From NCBI GenBank assembly GCA_029880325.1, contig JAOUOP010000027.1:37128-101127 (forward strand): a stretch of DNA of 64,000 nt, given 5' to 3'. Below are positions 1 through 9,900 of this stretch, piece by piece. The first letter of the stretch is position 1; each line of letters starts with the position of its first letter. Under the pieces are notes generated by a model that was not told the DNA's origin, ran no database searches, and saw nothing but the letters and a program-made list of their open reading frames with translations. The position numbers and the translations under genes are program-made. This DNA is from Myxococcales bacterium (lineage in GTDB: Bacteria; Myxococcota_A; Polyangia; Polyangiales; JAFGIB01).

Positions 1-219
1 CGTTGGCGGCGCGCCACGGCAGGGATCCGGAGGGGGCGTAGTAGAGCGTCGAGCGGTATGAAGGCACCCCGCTATCGCGGCCCTCGGCCGGCGCGGCGCG
101 CCGCTGCAGCGTCTTGATGCCGCTCTCGGGCTACGACCGGGCACCGAAACGACGTCGAGAACCCGCTTTCGCTCGCGACGGTGCGTCCTTTTTCAAAGCG
201 CTTAACGCTGCCTTTCCGA
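1..219. other. Left edge without a supported gene
   Basis: No start with a convincing ribosome binding site is visible on either strand. A minus-strand frame at about 1-120 reads as plausible protein but follows a stop with only a weak GTG start, so it could be the edge of a neighbouring gene or chance. Nothing here forms a clear hairpin terminator for the chemosensory operon that ends at 220. Confidence 0.5.
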
Positions 220-1347
220 TCAGGATTCGGCCTTCATCTTCTCGTAGCACTCATCGGCTGCTGCCTTCCAGCTGTCGAGGCGGTCGCTGGCGCCGACAGA
301 CTCGAGGTATTCGAGGTCGACCTTCACATGCTCGTGGTCCTCGGCTCCGCTGAGCTCGTAGGCCAGGGCATCGGCCACGTGCACAGCGCACAGTACCCCG
401 ATGCCCTCCTGGGCCCCTTCCTTGGGCATGTGGTGAAAGGCCGCGGCCTCGACGATGCGATCGGGAAGCCCCCAAATGCCCAGCAAGCAAGCGCCAGTAC
501 GCTCATGACCAGTTTTTGTTGGATCTTCGGGGTCGATAATGAGCTTCCCCACGTCGTGAAGCAGGGCAGCGGCAAAGGCCTCGGCTGGTTCGCGGCGGTC
601 GTCAATAATGCGCCAGGCGATGCGGGCCGTCAGCAGCGCGTGCTCCTGGAGGTCCTCCACAAGGTCCCGCTCCCCGGAGTTCATGCCCGACTTGTCGAAG
701 ACCTCCAGCATCAGCACAAGGTTCTTCACCAAGTCGAATCCCAGGCGCGTGACTGCGCTTTCGACCGATGCGATCTCGACTCGAGGAGCGAAGAACGAGG
801 AGTTGACAAGCTGCAAAACCTTGGCGCTCATGGCCACGTCGCGCTCGACGATATGGGCGATGTCGCGCGCGGTCGTTCGGGGTTGCTCCAGCTTGCGCGT
901 GAGTTCGCCGTAGACGCGGGGAGCCGGCGGTAGGCGCGAAGTCCGCCCGATGCGCTCGCTCAGGTCCCAGTCAGAGATCACACCGCGCAGCTTCAAGGCC
1001 CTGTCGATGACGGCTTCAAGGACCTGCGGCGGACAGGGCTTGCTGAGGGCCTGATGAGCCACAGAGATGGCTCGCAGAACCACCTCGCGTTCCGTGTAGC
1101 CCGAGAGTACCACGCGAACCGTATTTGGGTGCAGGTCGCGCACGTGCTGCAGCAGGCTCGCGCCGTCCATGCCAGGCATTCTCATGTCGGTCACGACGAC
1201 ATCGACCGGCGCTTCCCTGAGCATCTGCAGCGCCTCATCACCACTGGCCGCGAAGGACATATCCCATTCGCGTCGTCGCCGCCGAAATCGATTCCGCAGG
1301 CCGTCGAGGATCAACGGCTCGTCATCGACGAATAGGATCTGCTTCAT
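220..1347 (-). CDS. Response regulator with HDOD output domain
   Basis: This is a 375-residue cytoplasmic regulator. Residues 1-120 form a receiver with the acidic pair D8/D9, phospho-acceptor D54 in VVTDMRMPG and conserved K103 in LSKP. Residues about 135-340 form an HDOD domain (LPPAPRVYGELTRKLEQP followed by an IVERD...LQLVNSSFF segment) that still carries the HD pair at 264-265 in LLHDVGKL. HDOD proteins are signalling modules related to HD phosphohydrolases but usually have no proven enzyme activity. The ATG start at 1347 overlaps the stop of the upstream kinase by ATGA, which implies translational coupling. It is the last gene of the chemosensory operon and is a plausible output for phosphate from CheA or the two kinases; that role is inference. 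Confidence 0.9.
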   Translation of the reverse strand: MKQILFVDDEPLILDGLRNRFRRRRREWDMSFAASGDEALQMLREAPVDVVVTDMRMPGMDGASLLQHVRDLHPNTVRVVLSGYTEREVVLRAISVAHQALSKPCPPQVLEAVIDRALKLRGVISDWDLSERIGRTSRLPPAPRVYGELTRKLEQPRTTARDIAHIVERDVAMSAKVLQLVNSSFFAPRVEIASVESAVTRLGFDLVKNLVLMLEVFDKSGMNSGERDLVEDLQEHALLTARIAWRIIDDRREPAEAFAAALLHDVGKLIIDPEDPTKTGHERTGACLLGIWGLPDRIVEAAAFHHMPKEGAQEGIGVLCAVHVADALAYELSGAEDHEHVKVDLEYLESVGASDRLDSWKAAADECYEKMKAES

Positions 1348-2828
1348 AGCTCTATCTCCTCGCTCTGATACTCCGTGCACATGGTGGGTAGGCGCAGGTG
1401 CACCGTGCGCGTGCCGCCGGACGTGCGTTCGAAGCTCAGGCTACCGCCCTGCTTGGCTACCACCGCCGACAGGGTCGTGCTCGGCTCGAAGCCCGTCGCG
1501 CCGGTGGTCGCGTCCCGGGAGGGCCGTGTAGCGCCCTTCGCGTGCGCCGTTCGCGTGCCCGTGTCGTGTATTGAGACCCTTACCATGTCGCCCTCGTGGG
1601 CTGTCAGAACGGAAATCGTGCCGCGTTCGCTGCCGCCCTGCACGGACTCGCGCACGGCTCGAGCCGCGCTGGCCAGCAGCGATACGATGAGCCGCCGAAT
1701 CATCGTAGGTCGGCACAAAATCATCGGCAAGTCGGCAAAATCGGTCTGCACATGTGCCACGTAGCGGTAGTCGGCGTGGGTCGCGATGAGAGCATCCTCG
1801 ACGGCCTGATTCAAATCGAGCGCCTCGACCCCCCGCTCGTCCGGATAGGAGAATTCCTTGAGCGCCCTGACGATGTCCGTAATTTGCTCGATTCCCATCA
1901 GTGCCCGGCTCAGGGCTCGGGGGACCTGGTCCTCGATATAGGAGAGTTCCTCCAGCGCGTCGGGGCGGAGTGCGGTCAGACCTTGCTCGCCCGGAGCTGA
2001 TCCGTCGTCGCCGCCGGATGTGATACTGCGGCGAGCGATGGGCAATAGCTCTTGGAGCACTTCGTCGAGAAACTGCAGGCTGTCGCCGATGTACTGCAGC
2101 GGCGTGTTGATTTCGTGAGCAACACCCACCGCCAGTTGGGCGACAGCACGCAGCTTTTGAGCCGAGCTGGCTGCCAGGTCGGCGCTCTTTCGATGTTCGT
2201 CGGCGACCTCGAGCCGTTGCTCCACCTGCCGAAGCTCCGTCGATTTTTCCTGTATTGCCGACTCCATGCCCCTAAGGCGCTGAGCGAACCAGCCGGCCAA
2301 CCCCCAGCGAGAGCGCAAAGCCCGAAGCAGCTGGCGAACCTCGTCCTGGTCATAGGGCTTGCCAATCAGCAATACGCGATCGCTGCCCCCGAAGGCGTCG
2401 AGAATTGCACCCCAGGCGTGTTCCTTACGTTCGGCGCAAAGGGCCACGGCGGTCTCCGGATTCGCCTCCAATATCCGGCTGGCCGTCTCCACACCGTCCC
2501 ACCCCCCGCCAAGCGCGATGTCGACGAAGGCGACGGCGTAGGGGTGCTGGAGGTTTCTGGCCAGGCGTACCAGCTCGTAGGCCTCTTCGCCGCCGTATGC
2601 GTGCTCGAGTTCAAAGCCAGAGGGCGAGGACTTTGCATGCAGTGACGCTTGGACCATCGGGCGCAACTCGGCGCTGGCTGAGCCGCGTAAGATGTTGCGA
2701 AATGAGGCATGAACGGCCTCATGCGGATCCACGAGCAACAATCGGACCGTTTCCGAGCCGCTCGGTGCCAACGAGCTGCGAATATCGCTTTGACCGAAAG
2801 GCCAGGACGACTCGTGTACATTCGGCAT
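1344..2828 (-). CDS. Receiver-histidine kinase-like protein with degenerate ATPase
   Basis: This 494-residue protein has a receiver (about 27-170; acceptor D103 in VAFVDIALGG, K157 in IGKPYD), a coiled-coil linker (about 185-225) and a dimerisation helix with H238 in AVGVAHEINTPLQ. The C-terminal ATPase region is degraded. The N box reads LIVSLLASAARAV without its Asn, the G1 box keeps DTG but has lost the second Gly motif, and neither the F box nor the GxGLGL box can be found. It probably cannot phosphorylate itself. The chosen ATG (2828) has AGGAGAGG upstream at about 9 nt; ATGs at 2837 and 2867 are alternatives. It overlaps the HDOD regulator by 4 nt. The neighbouring kinase at 2930-4204 shows the opposite defect, so the two may work together. 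Confidence 0.85.
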   Translation of the reverse strand: MPNVHESSWPFGQSDIRSSLAPSGSETVRLLLVDPHEAVHASFRNILRGSASAELRPMVQASLHAKSSPSGFELEHAYGGEEAYELVRLARNLQHPYAVAFVDIALGGGWDGVETASRILEANPETAVALCAERKEHAWGAILDAFGGSDRVLLIGKPYDQDEVRQLLRALRSRWGLAGWFAQRLRGMESAIQEKSTELRQVEQRLEVADEHRKSADLAASSAQKLRAVAQLAVGVAHEINTPLQYIGDSLQFLDEVLQELLPIARRSITSGGDDGSAPGEQGLTALRPDALEELSYIEDQVPRALSRALMGIEQITDIVRALKEFSYPDERGVEALDLNQAVEDALIATHADYRYVAHVQTDFADLPMILCRPTMIRRLIVSLLASAARAVRESVQGGSERGTISVLTAHEGDMVRVSIHDTGTRTAHAKGATRPSRDATTGATGFEPSTTLSAVVAKQGGSLSFERTSGGTRTVHLRLPTMCTEYQSEEIEL

Positions 2829-2929
2829 AATTCCCATCCTCTCCTCGAACTTCCATGGTGCTCGCATCGATCGATTGGCCGCGATAGGAGCCTACCTGAC
2901 GCCAAATAAAGTGACACGTAGCCACGCGC

Positions 2930-4204
2930 TCAATGCCAATGCCGCTCTCCTGCGTCAGGCTCAAGGGGGAGTGAGACGACGATGGTCGTGCCTACGCCCT
3001 CCTCGCTCTCGACTTCAATCGCTCCCCCACAGCGGTCTTCGATCGTCACCCGCGCGATGGCCAGGCCGTGACCCAGGCCATGACCCATTTCTCTGGTTGC
3101 AAAGAACGGTTCAAGAATTCGACGGCGAACCTCTTCAGGCATACCAGGACCATCGTCTGAAACTCGAATTTCGATGCTAGAGCCTCTGCGCTTGGTTGAA
3201 ATTTGAATGTTGGATTTTTCGCCCCCCGGCCGCTGTGCGACCAGGTCGGCAACCGCGTGGGCTGCGTTCACGAGGATATTGAGGAGCGCCTGGCTCAGGT
3301 CGCCGGGGTGAGCGATGACCGTGGGCAGTCCCCCCTCGAGATCGAAGTGTACTTCGGCCACGTGCTTCCATTCGTTTCGCGCCACCGTGACGGTGCTCTT
3401 GAGAAATTCGTTGATATCGATAGGGAATGGATCCTTGCTGCCCGGGTGGGCGAGTAATTTCATCGCACCCACAATATCGCTGACGCGCAGCAGTCCATCC
3501 ATCGATTGGGCGACGGCGACGGGAAGCTCCCGAACAAGGTAGCTCAAATCGCTCTCGTCCTCGATTTCGCCAAGCTCGCGAAGGGATGCGGACTGGCTGG
3601 ATTCGTAAACGCGCAGCCTGTCCCGGTAGCTGGCAAGCAGGCGCAGTACGTCCTCCAGCCCAGACCGTACGAACTCGGTGTTGTCTCCTACGAACTGCAG
3701 TGGCGTGTTGATCTCGTGTGCAATGCCAGCCGCCAGCTGCCCAAGGGTCTCCAGTTTTTGTCCCTGCAGTTGATTTTCGCGCTCGCGCCGGGCGACAACC
3801 TGCCGCTGCAGATCGAGCACCTCAAGCTGTAAACGCACCCGTTGCCGCAACTCTTCGGGCTCGAAGGGTCTGGCAATGTAGTCGTTGGCGCCAGCTTCGA
3901 GAAGCTTCGCCTTGTACTCATCGGATCCACGACCGGTGAGGATTAGAACAGGTAGATCGTTGCGTGACTTCGTCTCACGTAGCAGGCGCAAAAGACCGAG
4001 GCCCCCCAGGCCGGGCATCTCGTAAGCGCATACCAGAAGCGACCAGTCGCCCTCGGATAGGCGGTCGAGAGCTTCCCTCCCGTCGCAGGCCTCAGCGACC
4101 TCAACGCATCTCATGTTCTTGAGCGCGCAAATCACCACAGCGCGGGCCAAAAGCGAATTATCAACCACCATGACACGGTGAAGTTCTTGCGACGACGCGG
4201 TCAT
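2930..4204 (-). CDS. Histidine kinase with N-terminal pseudo-receiver
   Basis: This is a 424-residue soluble sensor kinase without membrane segments. Residues 9-125 fold like a receiver, but the acceptor Asp is replaced by Ala60 in LLVCAYEMPG, the acidic pair is reduced to VVDNS and the conserved Lys is Arg (IARPFEP), so it should not accept phosphate. A coiled coil leads to the H box AAGIAHEINTPLQ. The ATPase is intact: N box LLNILVNAAHAV, G1 VSDDGPGM, F box EPFFATRE and a Gly-rich G2 box HGLGHGLA. The ATG at 4204 overlaps the cheB stop as ATGA. Its kinase half closely resembles that of the next gene, suggesting duplication followed by complementary decay. Confidence 0.88.
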   Translation of the reverse strand: MTASSQELHRVMVVDNSLLARAVVICALKNMRCVEVAEACDGREALDRLSEGDWSLLVCAYEMPGLGGLGLLRLLRETKSRNDLPVLILTGRGSDEYKAKLLEAGANDYIARPFEPEELRQRVRLQLEVLDLQRQVVARRERENQLQGQKLETLGQLAAGIAHEINTPLQFVGDNTEFVRSGLEDVLRLLASYRDRLRVYESSQSASLRELGEIEDESDLSYLVRELPVAVAQSMDGLLRVSDIVGAMKLLAHPGSKDPFPIDINEFLKSTVTVARNEWKHVAEVHFDLEGGLPTVIAHPGDLSQALLNILVNAAHAVADLVAQRPGGEKSNIQISTKRRGSSIEIRVSDDGPGMPEEVRRRILEPFFATREMGHGLGHGLAIARVTIEDRCGGAIEVESEEGVGTTIVVSLPLEPDAGERHWH

Positions 4205-5322
4205 GCCACCTCGTTCGTTGCGACGTCGGTCTTTTCGCGGCTCGCCCATGCGACGATTTCTGCGGAGATGGCCTCCAGCGGCTTTACGCGGCAGGCAGCG
4301 CCAAGCTTGATGGCTGCGCCGGGCATGCCCCATACGACGCTCGTAGCCTGGTCTTGAGCCACGGTCATCGCACCGGTTTTGCGCAGCTGCAACAGGCCCT
4401 CGGCTCCGTCAGCGCCCATGCCGGTCAGAAGGATTCCGAGCGCGTTGGGGCCCACGTGCTTGCTCACGGAGTCAAACATCACGTCCACCGACGGTCGATG
4501 GCGATTGACCGGGGCGCCGGCGTCCGTCTCACAGACGTAGCGCGCGCCGTCCTTGCGAACTTTGAGATGCAGGTGACCTGGCGCAATATAAACGTGCCCC
4601 GGTCGAACAGCGGCGCCGGGCGCTGCCTCCTGCACGCGCAGGGCAGTTACCTCATTGAGGCGATTGGCAAACGGCTTGCTGAACGCCTCCGGAATATGCT
4701 GGGTCACCACAATGCCCGGCGCATCCGCCGGTAAGTTGCTCAGGATCGCACGAATAGCCTCGGTCCCGCCGGTCGATGCACCGATTGCAACGACGCGGTC
4801 TGTAGTGCGTAGAAAGTCGGAGCGACCCTGAGTCGCGAGCTGCTTGACGCGTTCGGCTGCTGCACTGTCGCCCGGCAACTGCCGAACCCTTGCACGGGAG
4901 AAATTGCTCCGGGCCGCAACCTTCACCTTGGTTACGATTTCCTCGGCCAGGTCCGTCAGTCCTTGGGAAACGTCCAGCCTGGGTTTCGCCACAAAGTCGA
5001 TGGCTCCCAACTCCAAAGCCGTCAGTGTGACATCGGCGCCGCGCTCGGTAAGCGAAGAGATCATTAGCACCGGTGTTGGCCGCAGGCGCATGAGGTTCGA
5101 GAGAAAAGTCAACCCATCCATGCGAGGCATTTCAACGTCGAGCGTAAGCACGTCGGGGCTAAGGCGCTTCGTCTTCTCGCGCGCGTCGTAGGGATCTCTG
5201 GCGGTTCCGACGACCGTGATCTCGGGGTCGGCGTTCAGAATCTCCTCGAGCAGGCGCCGCACCAACGCAGAATCGTCAACCACCAGTACGCGAATCGGCG
5301 CGCTTTGAGTCTTGTCATTCAT
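4201..5322 (-). CDS. cheB: Chemotaxis protein-glutamate methylesterase CheB
   Basis: CheB removes methyl groups from receptor glutamates and also deamidates glutamines, giving adaptation. This 373-residue protein has the usual layout. The receiver spans 11-125, with acceptor D62 in TLDVEMPRMDG and K113 in VAKP. A linker follows, then the esterase domain from about 175 with the catalytic triad S183 (AIGASTGGTEA), H209 (VTQHIPEAF) and D305 (LTGMGADGAEG). The full triad predicts an active enzyme switched on by CheA phosphorylation. It starts one base after the cheD stop and its own stop overlaps the downstream kinase start. Confidence 0.97.
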   Translation of the reverse strand: MNDKTQSAPIRVLVVDDSALVRRLLEEILNADPEITVVGTARDPYDAREKTKRLSPDVLTLDVEMPRMDGLTFLSNLMRLRPTPVLMISSLTERGADVTLTALELGAIDFVAKPRLDVSQGLTDLAEEIVTKVKVAARSNFSRARVRQLPGDSAAAERVKQLATQGRSDFLRTTDRVVAIGASTGGTEAIRAILSNLPADAPGIVVTQHIPEAFSKPFANRLNEVTALRVQEAAPGAAVRPGHVYIAPGHLHLKVRKDGARYVCETDAGAPVNRHRPSVDVMFDSVSKHVGPNALGILLTGMGADGAEGLLQLRKTGAMTVAQDQATSVVWGMPGAAIKLGAACRVKPLEAISAEIVAWASREKTDVATNEVA

Positions 5323-5323
5323 A

Positions 5324-6031
5324 TCATTCTCCGGGCGGTGGACGAAGGCTCGCGATTTTCACAACGAGATCCCACTCGTAGGACGACTCCTGGTCAACCA
5401 AGGCGTTTTGCACCGTGGGAGGCAGACGCCTCATGCGCACACGGCCGGACGCAGGAAAGTAGTGGATACGGCGCGGAAATGGGCCGCCTACATCCTCCGC
5501 GACGATTTTCAGGCCGCGCGAATACAGAAACTCGTGTACGAACCGAATGTTGCCATCGCCTATGTTCAGGTCGCTGTCGAGCACTCGACCGCCCCCGAAC
5601 ACCTTCACTTCCAGGTCGCTCTCGCAAGCGCCACCCGTTACGAGATCTTCGATCAGACTCTCCATCGCAAACTCGCCGTAGCGCCCGGCTTCACCCGAGG
5701 TGATGCATCCACGTCGCGGCAACATGAAGTGGTTCATGCCACCGACAGCGGCCTTTGGGTCTCTGATGCATGCCGAGACGCAGGACCCGAGAATCGTCGA
5801 AATCATCTCGTCTCTATGGGTCACGTAAGCCTGGCCCGGGAGGATCTGCACTACCCGCATGCCAAGACGGCGATCCCAATAGGAGGGAATCTCCTCGGTC
5901 ACGCCCAGTTCTTCGGGCCGAAGTGAGCGTGCAAGATTCGCGCGTGGCGGCCCGTTCCCAGAGGGACTTGGCAGAGAGAATCGCGTACGCTGCGCCTCCT
6001 TGGCCATCGCTGCACGGACGCTGTCGATCAT
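5324..6031 (-). CDS. cheD: Chemoreceptor glutamine deamidase CheD
   Basis: CheD deamidates receptor glutamines to glutamates. The 235-residue protein contains the family core from about residue 55, with nucleophile C84 in TILGSCVSACIRDP and catalytic H101 in GGMNHFMLP. It is longer than the roughly 160-residue family norm because of about 50 N-terminal residues rich in Arg, Pro and Ser that I do not recognise. The ATG overlaps the cheR stop by 4 nt (ATGA), so cheR, cheD and cheB are coupled and the full receptor-modification set is encoded in one block. Confidence 0.95.
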   Translation of the reverse strand: MIDSVRAAMAKEAQRTRFSLPSPSGNGPPRANLARSLRPEELGVTEEIPSYWDRRLGMRVVQILPGQAYVTHRDEMISTILGSCVSACIRDPKAAVGGMNHFMLPRRGCITSGEAGRYGEFAMESLIEDLVTGGACESDLEVKVFGGGRVLDSDLNIGDGNIRFVHEFLYSRGLKIVAEDVGGPFPRRIHYFPASGRVRMRRLPPTVQNALVDQESSYEWDLVVKIASLRPPPGE

Positions 6032-6873
6032 GCGAGGGCCTCGTTGTCCAGCTTGACGTAGGTCGATTGCCCCCTACAGGAGAACATGCTCCCCAGGTCC
6101 GTGAGGGTCTCGGAATGGCCAGCGTAAAAAACTCCACCGGAGCGAAGAAGACTATGGAAGCGACGGATCAACGCGTCGCGGGTGGGTCGATCAAAGTAAA
6201 TGATGACGTTGCGACAGAAGATTACGTCAAATGGCCCCCGCATGGGCCACGCGCCTAGAAGGTTGAGGGGCTGAAAGGAGATTAGCGACCGTAGCTCTTC
6301 GTTGACGCGCGCAAGCCCGGAGTTTTTTCCGATGCCTCGCGAGAAGAAGCGCTGGCGTAAATCCCGAGGAATGTTTGCGAGATCGCTAGCTGGGTAGATG
6401 CCCGAGCGAGCCTTGTCGAGTACCTCGGTGTTGATATCGGTCGCAAGAATGCGCTGGTCCCAGCCCGGCGTTGGCGGGGAATTCGATGCGAGAATCGCTG
6501 CGATCGAGTAGGGCTCCTCCCCGCTCGAGCACCCCGCCGACCAAATGCGTAGGCGCCGCTGGCTTGCGTTGCGGTTCCAGACGGCAGGCAATACTTCGTT
6601 GGCAAGATGCTCGAAGTGATGGCCTTCGCGGAAAAACTGGGTGACGTTGGTGGTGACCGCGTTGACGAAGTGAGTCATCTCCTCAGCGTCGCCGCTTTCG
6701 ATGTATGACAGGTAGCGCGCGACGCTATCCATCTGTAGGCGACGCACGCGGCGAGCAAGTCGACCGTAGACCATCTGTGACTTGTTGTCGGCCAGATCGA
6801 GCCCGATCTTTTCTCGTACCAGAAGCTGAATCCTGCGAAAGTCAGCGTCGGTGAACTGAAAATCCTCTATCAT
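6028..6873 (-). CDS. cheR: Chemotaxis protein methyltransferase CheR
   Basis: CheR transfers methyl groups from S-adenosylmethionine to receptor glutamates. The 281-residue protein has the usual all-alpha N-terminal domain (about 1-75) followed by a Rossmann methyltransferase. The SAM site is seen in RIWSAGCSSGEEPYSIA, and the family motif FDVIFCRNVIIYFD lies further on. Length matches the family. No extra TPR domain is present. The gene lies 28 nt downstream of a chemoreceptor that ends in a pentapeptide resembling the CheR/CheB tether, so that receptor is the likely substrate. Confidence 0.97.
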   Translation of the reverse strand: MIEDFQFTDADFRRIQLLVREKIGLDLADNKSQMVYGRLARRVRRLQMDSVARYLSYIESGDAEEMTHFVNAVTTNVTQFFREGHHFEHLANEVLPAVWNRNASQRRLRIWSAGCSSGEEPYSIAAILASNSPPTPGWDQRILATDINTEVLDKARSGIYPASDLANIPRDLRQRFFSRGIGKNSGLARVNEELRSLISFQPLNLLGAWPMRGPFDVIFCRNVIIYFDRPTRDALIRRFHSLLRSGGVFYAGHSETLTDLGSMFSCRGQSTYVKLDNEALA

Positions 6874-6901
6874 CTCAAGGGCTCAATCGGATCCCGTCGG
6901 G

Positions 6902-9900
6902 CTAGAACTCTTCCCAGGCGTCCGAGCTTGCCTCCGGAACGTATCGGGCTCGACCGTTGCTGCCAGCCTCGGAGCGCGCGGGGGGGCGGCCGCGTCCATT
7001 GCCATTGCCTGCGCCGTTTCCATCGCTGACACCACTGCCGTTGCCCTTTCCCTTGCTACGTCCGTTGGAGGACGCTGCTTTGCGGCTGCGAGCGGAAGCT
7101 TCAGCAGGAGCACGGCCGTTCTTTCGACGCGTGCGACGCGACTGGGAAAAATCCTCGTGATCGTCGTCCTCGTCTTCGGTTTCGTTTTCCGCTGTGACCT
7201 GAAAGAAGGCCATGAGGTCGCGAAGATTGGCGGCCTGCTCGCTGAGCGATTCGCTCGCGGTCGTTGCTTGTTCCACCAGAGCCGCGTTCTGCTGTGTGCC
7301 CTCATCCATTTGGGCTACCGCCGTGTTGATCTGGTCGGTACCCTGTGATTGCTCGCGGCTAGCGGCCGCGATTTCAGCAATAATATCGCTGACCTTCTTT
7401 ACCGCGACGACGATCTCGTCGAGGGTCTCGCCGGACTTGTCGACCAGCTTGGAGCCGTCATCGACTTTCTCGCCGCTGTCCTTGATCAGCGCCTTGATCT
7501 CCTTGGCCGCCTGGGCGCTGCGCTGCGCCAGGTTGCGCACCTCGCTGGCGACTACAGCAAAGCCCCTGCCCTGTTCGCCAGCGCGGGCGGCCTCGACTGC
7601 GGCATTGAGAGCCAGCAGATTCGTCTGGAAGGCGATTTCGTCGATGACGCCGATAATATCGGCGATCTGGCGGGAGGCGGTATTGATTTCGGTCATCGCA
7701 GATACTGCAGAGCGCACCACCTCGCCGCCCCTCTCAGCCAATGTTCGCGCACTGGCAGCCAGCTGATTGGCTTCCATGGCGTTTTCCGCGTTCTGCTTGA
7801 TGGTGCCGGTGATTTCCTCAATAGTGGCCGCCGTCTCTTCGAGAGCAGATGCCTGCTTTTGTGTGCGATCGTTTAGATTGGCATTGCCTTCGGCGATGTC
7901 CTGACAGCCTTCGGCGATTTGATCGGCCGATCGCTGCACCTTGCGCACTGTCCCGCGCAGGTTCGTCACCGTGGCGTTGATGGCAGAGCTCAGCGCTTCG
8001 AACTCACCGCTATATTCGCCGTTCATGACCTGAGTGAGATCGCCGTCGGCCAGGGCTCTGGCGACGTTTTTCGTCTCCGCAAGCGGTTCTGCGATGGAGT
8101 CTAGTAGCTGATTGACCCCATCGGCCAGGTTACGCAAGAACCCATCATAGCGGTCGGCATCGATGCGTGAGTCGAGGCGTCCACTGACAGCGTCGCGAAC
8201 CAGACGGGCAATTTGGTCCTCGGCATCGCGCGTCAGTGTGACGTCATCCCATTCGAGCACAGAGCCGGTGTAGTTGCCCTCTGCATCCCAAATTGCTGAT
8301 ACCGCGATTTGAAATTTGAGGTCACCCACTTGGATGTCGGTACGATAGGGGAGGTTGCTCGGGTCGCCCAGCAGCGCGCGTTGGTGGGCGGGGTTCTTAT
8401 GAAAGGTGTCGATGCAGGTGCCCAATAGGTTACCTGTCTCGAAGCCGGGGAATAGTTGCTTGAGCTTGGGAGCATTCTTGCTCAGCAGCTTCATGGTCGC
8501 GTCATTGGCGTATGTGACCCGTAGGTCACGGTCAATGGTCATCAAGGCAGTGCTCGCCCCATGCACGGCGGATTTCAATGAGGCGATTTCGGCGGCGTCC
8601 GCGCGCGCCTTGGTCACGTCCATCCACTCGAGCATGTAGCCGTCGAGCGAGCCGTCCGCCTTGACTACGCCGCTGACGTTAATCCGAAAGACCAGCGGTC
8701 CGACCTCGATGTCAGCCACATGGGGAAGGTTCCGTGGGTCCGACAGCAGGCGCCGTTGGTAGCTCGGGTCCTTGTGAAAGCTATCAATGCAGGTTCCCAC
8801 CAACCGGTTGGGATCAAAACCGGGATAGAGCTTGCGTAAAAGCTCGCTGTGCTCGGCAATGATTTTGCGCGTCGACTCGTTGACGTAGCGGACTACGAGA
8901 TGGTCGTCGATGAGCATGATCGCGGTGCTCCCGTGATCGACGGCCTGCTGTAGACGCTCGGCCCGTGTGCGCTCTTCCGCGTGCCTTTCTTGCTCGCGAC
9001 AGCTCAGAACCGAGCGCTCTGTGGTGGCCACAAGGGCGCGCAGCGCCGCGACTCGCTCAGGAGCGGCGTCGCGCGCGTCGCGGGTAAAAGCCTGCACCAC
9101 GCCAAGTAGGTCGTTTCCGGCTGCGACCGGCAAGAGGACCGATGCGGTCGCGCCAGCGCGACCTGCCGCGCCGCTGACCGGGCAATCGTAGACCTGCTGG
9201 AGGTCGTTGACAGCGGCGTCGGTCCGCTGCTGCCAGGCTCGGCCCAGGGGACCGATGCCCAACTGAATGCGCGAGCCGCTGCATATCGCTCGAAACTCCT
9301 CGCCAAGCGAGCCAACCAATCCCTGCATGGCGAGCGTCTGGGTTGCGTCGGGTATCCACAGTGAAGCGCTCGCAAAGCCTAGGCTTCGAGTCAATGTCTC
9401 AAGAAGAGCCGCAATCGCGTCATCCGCGGCGCTTGCGCTCAGAAGCTTTTCGTATAGGTGACTTCTGGCCTGCGCTTCCCTCAGCTGGAGTGCTGCATCG
9501 AGTTGAGATGTTGCGACGTCATTCATTTCGGAATTGCTCCCTTCCGCGTAGCCTTCGAGCATTAACACCGCGGACTGCTGAAGTAGGTTTGCCCATGCGC
9601 GATCGACATCTTTGGTCCATTCCGTGCCCACGAGTTCGGCGAAGACCTCCCTTAGAACCTCCGCCACAGCCGCGTAGTGCGCTGCTTCGGCACCGTAGCC
9701 CTGATGGCGAGCGCCTAGTGCACGCAGCGATTTTCGGAGCGATTGAGGGCGGTCGAGGGTCTTGACCAACAGCTTCAGAGACGATGCGAGGGCGCTCTTT
9801 TGAGCGTCCCAGTCGAGGCCATTGAAGATATCGCGAACCTTTGGGTGCCTCTGCAGAAGCCGCTCATAGAACAGTTCGATCGCCTCTTCCAGGAGCGGCT

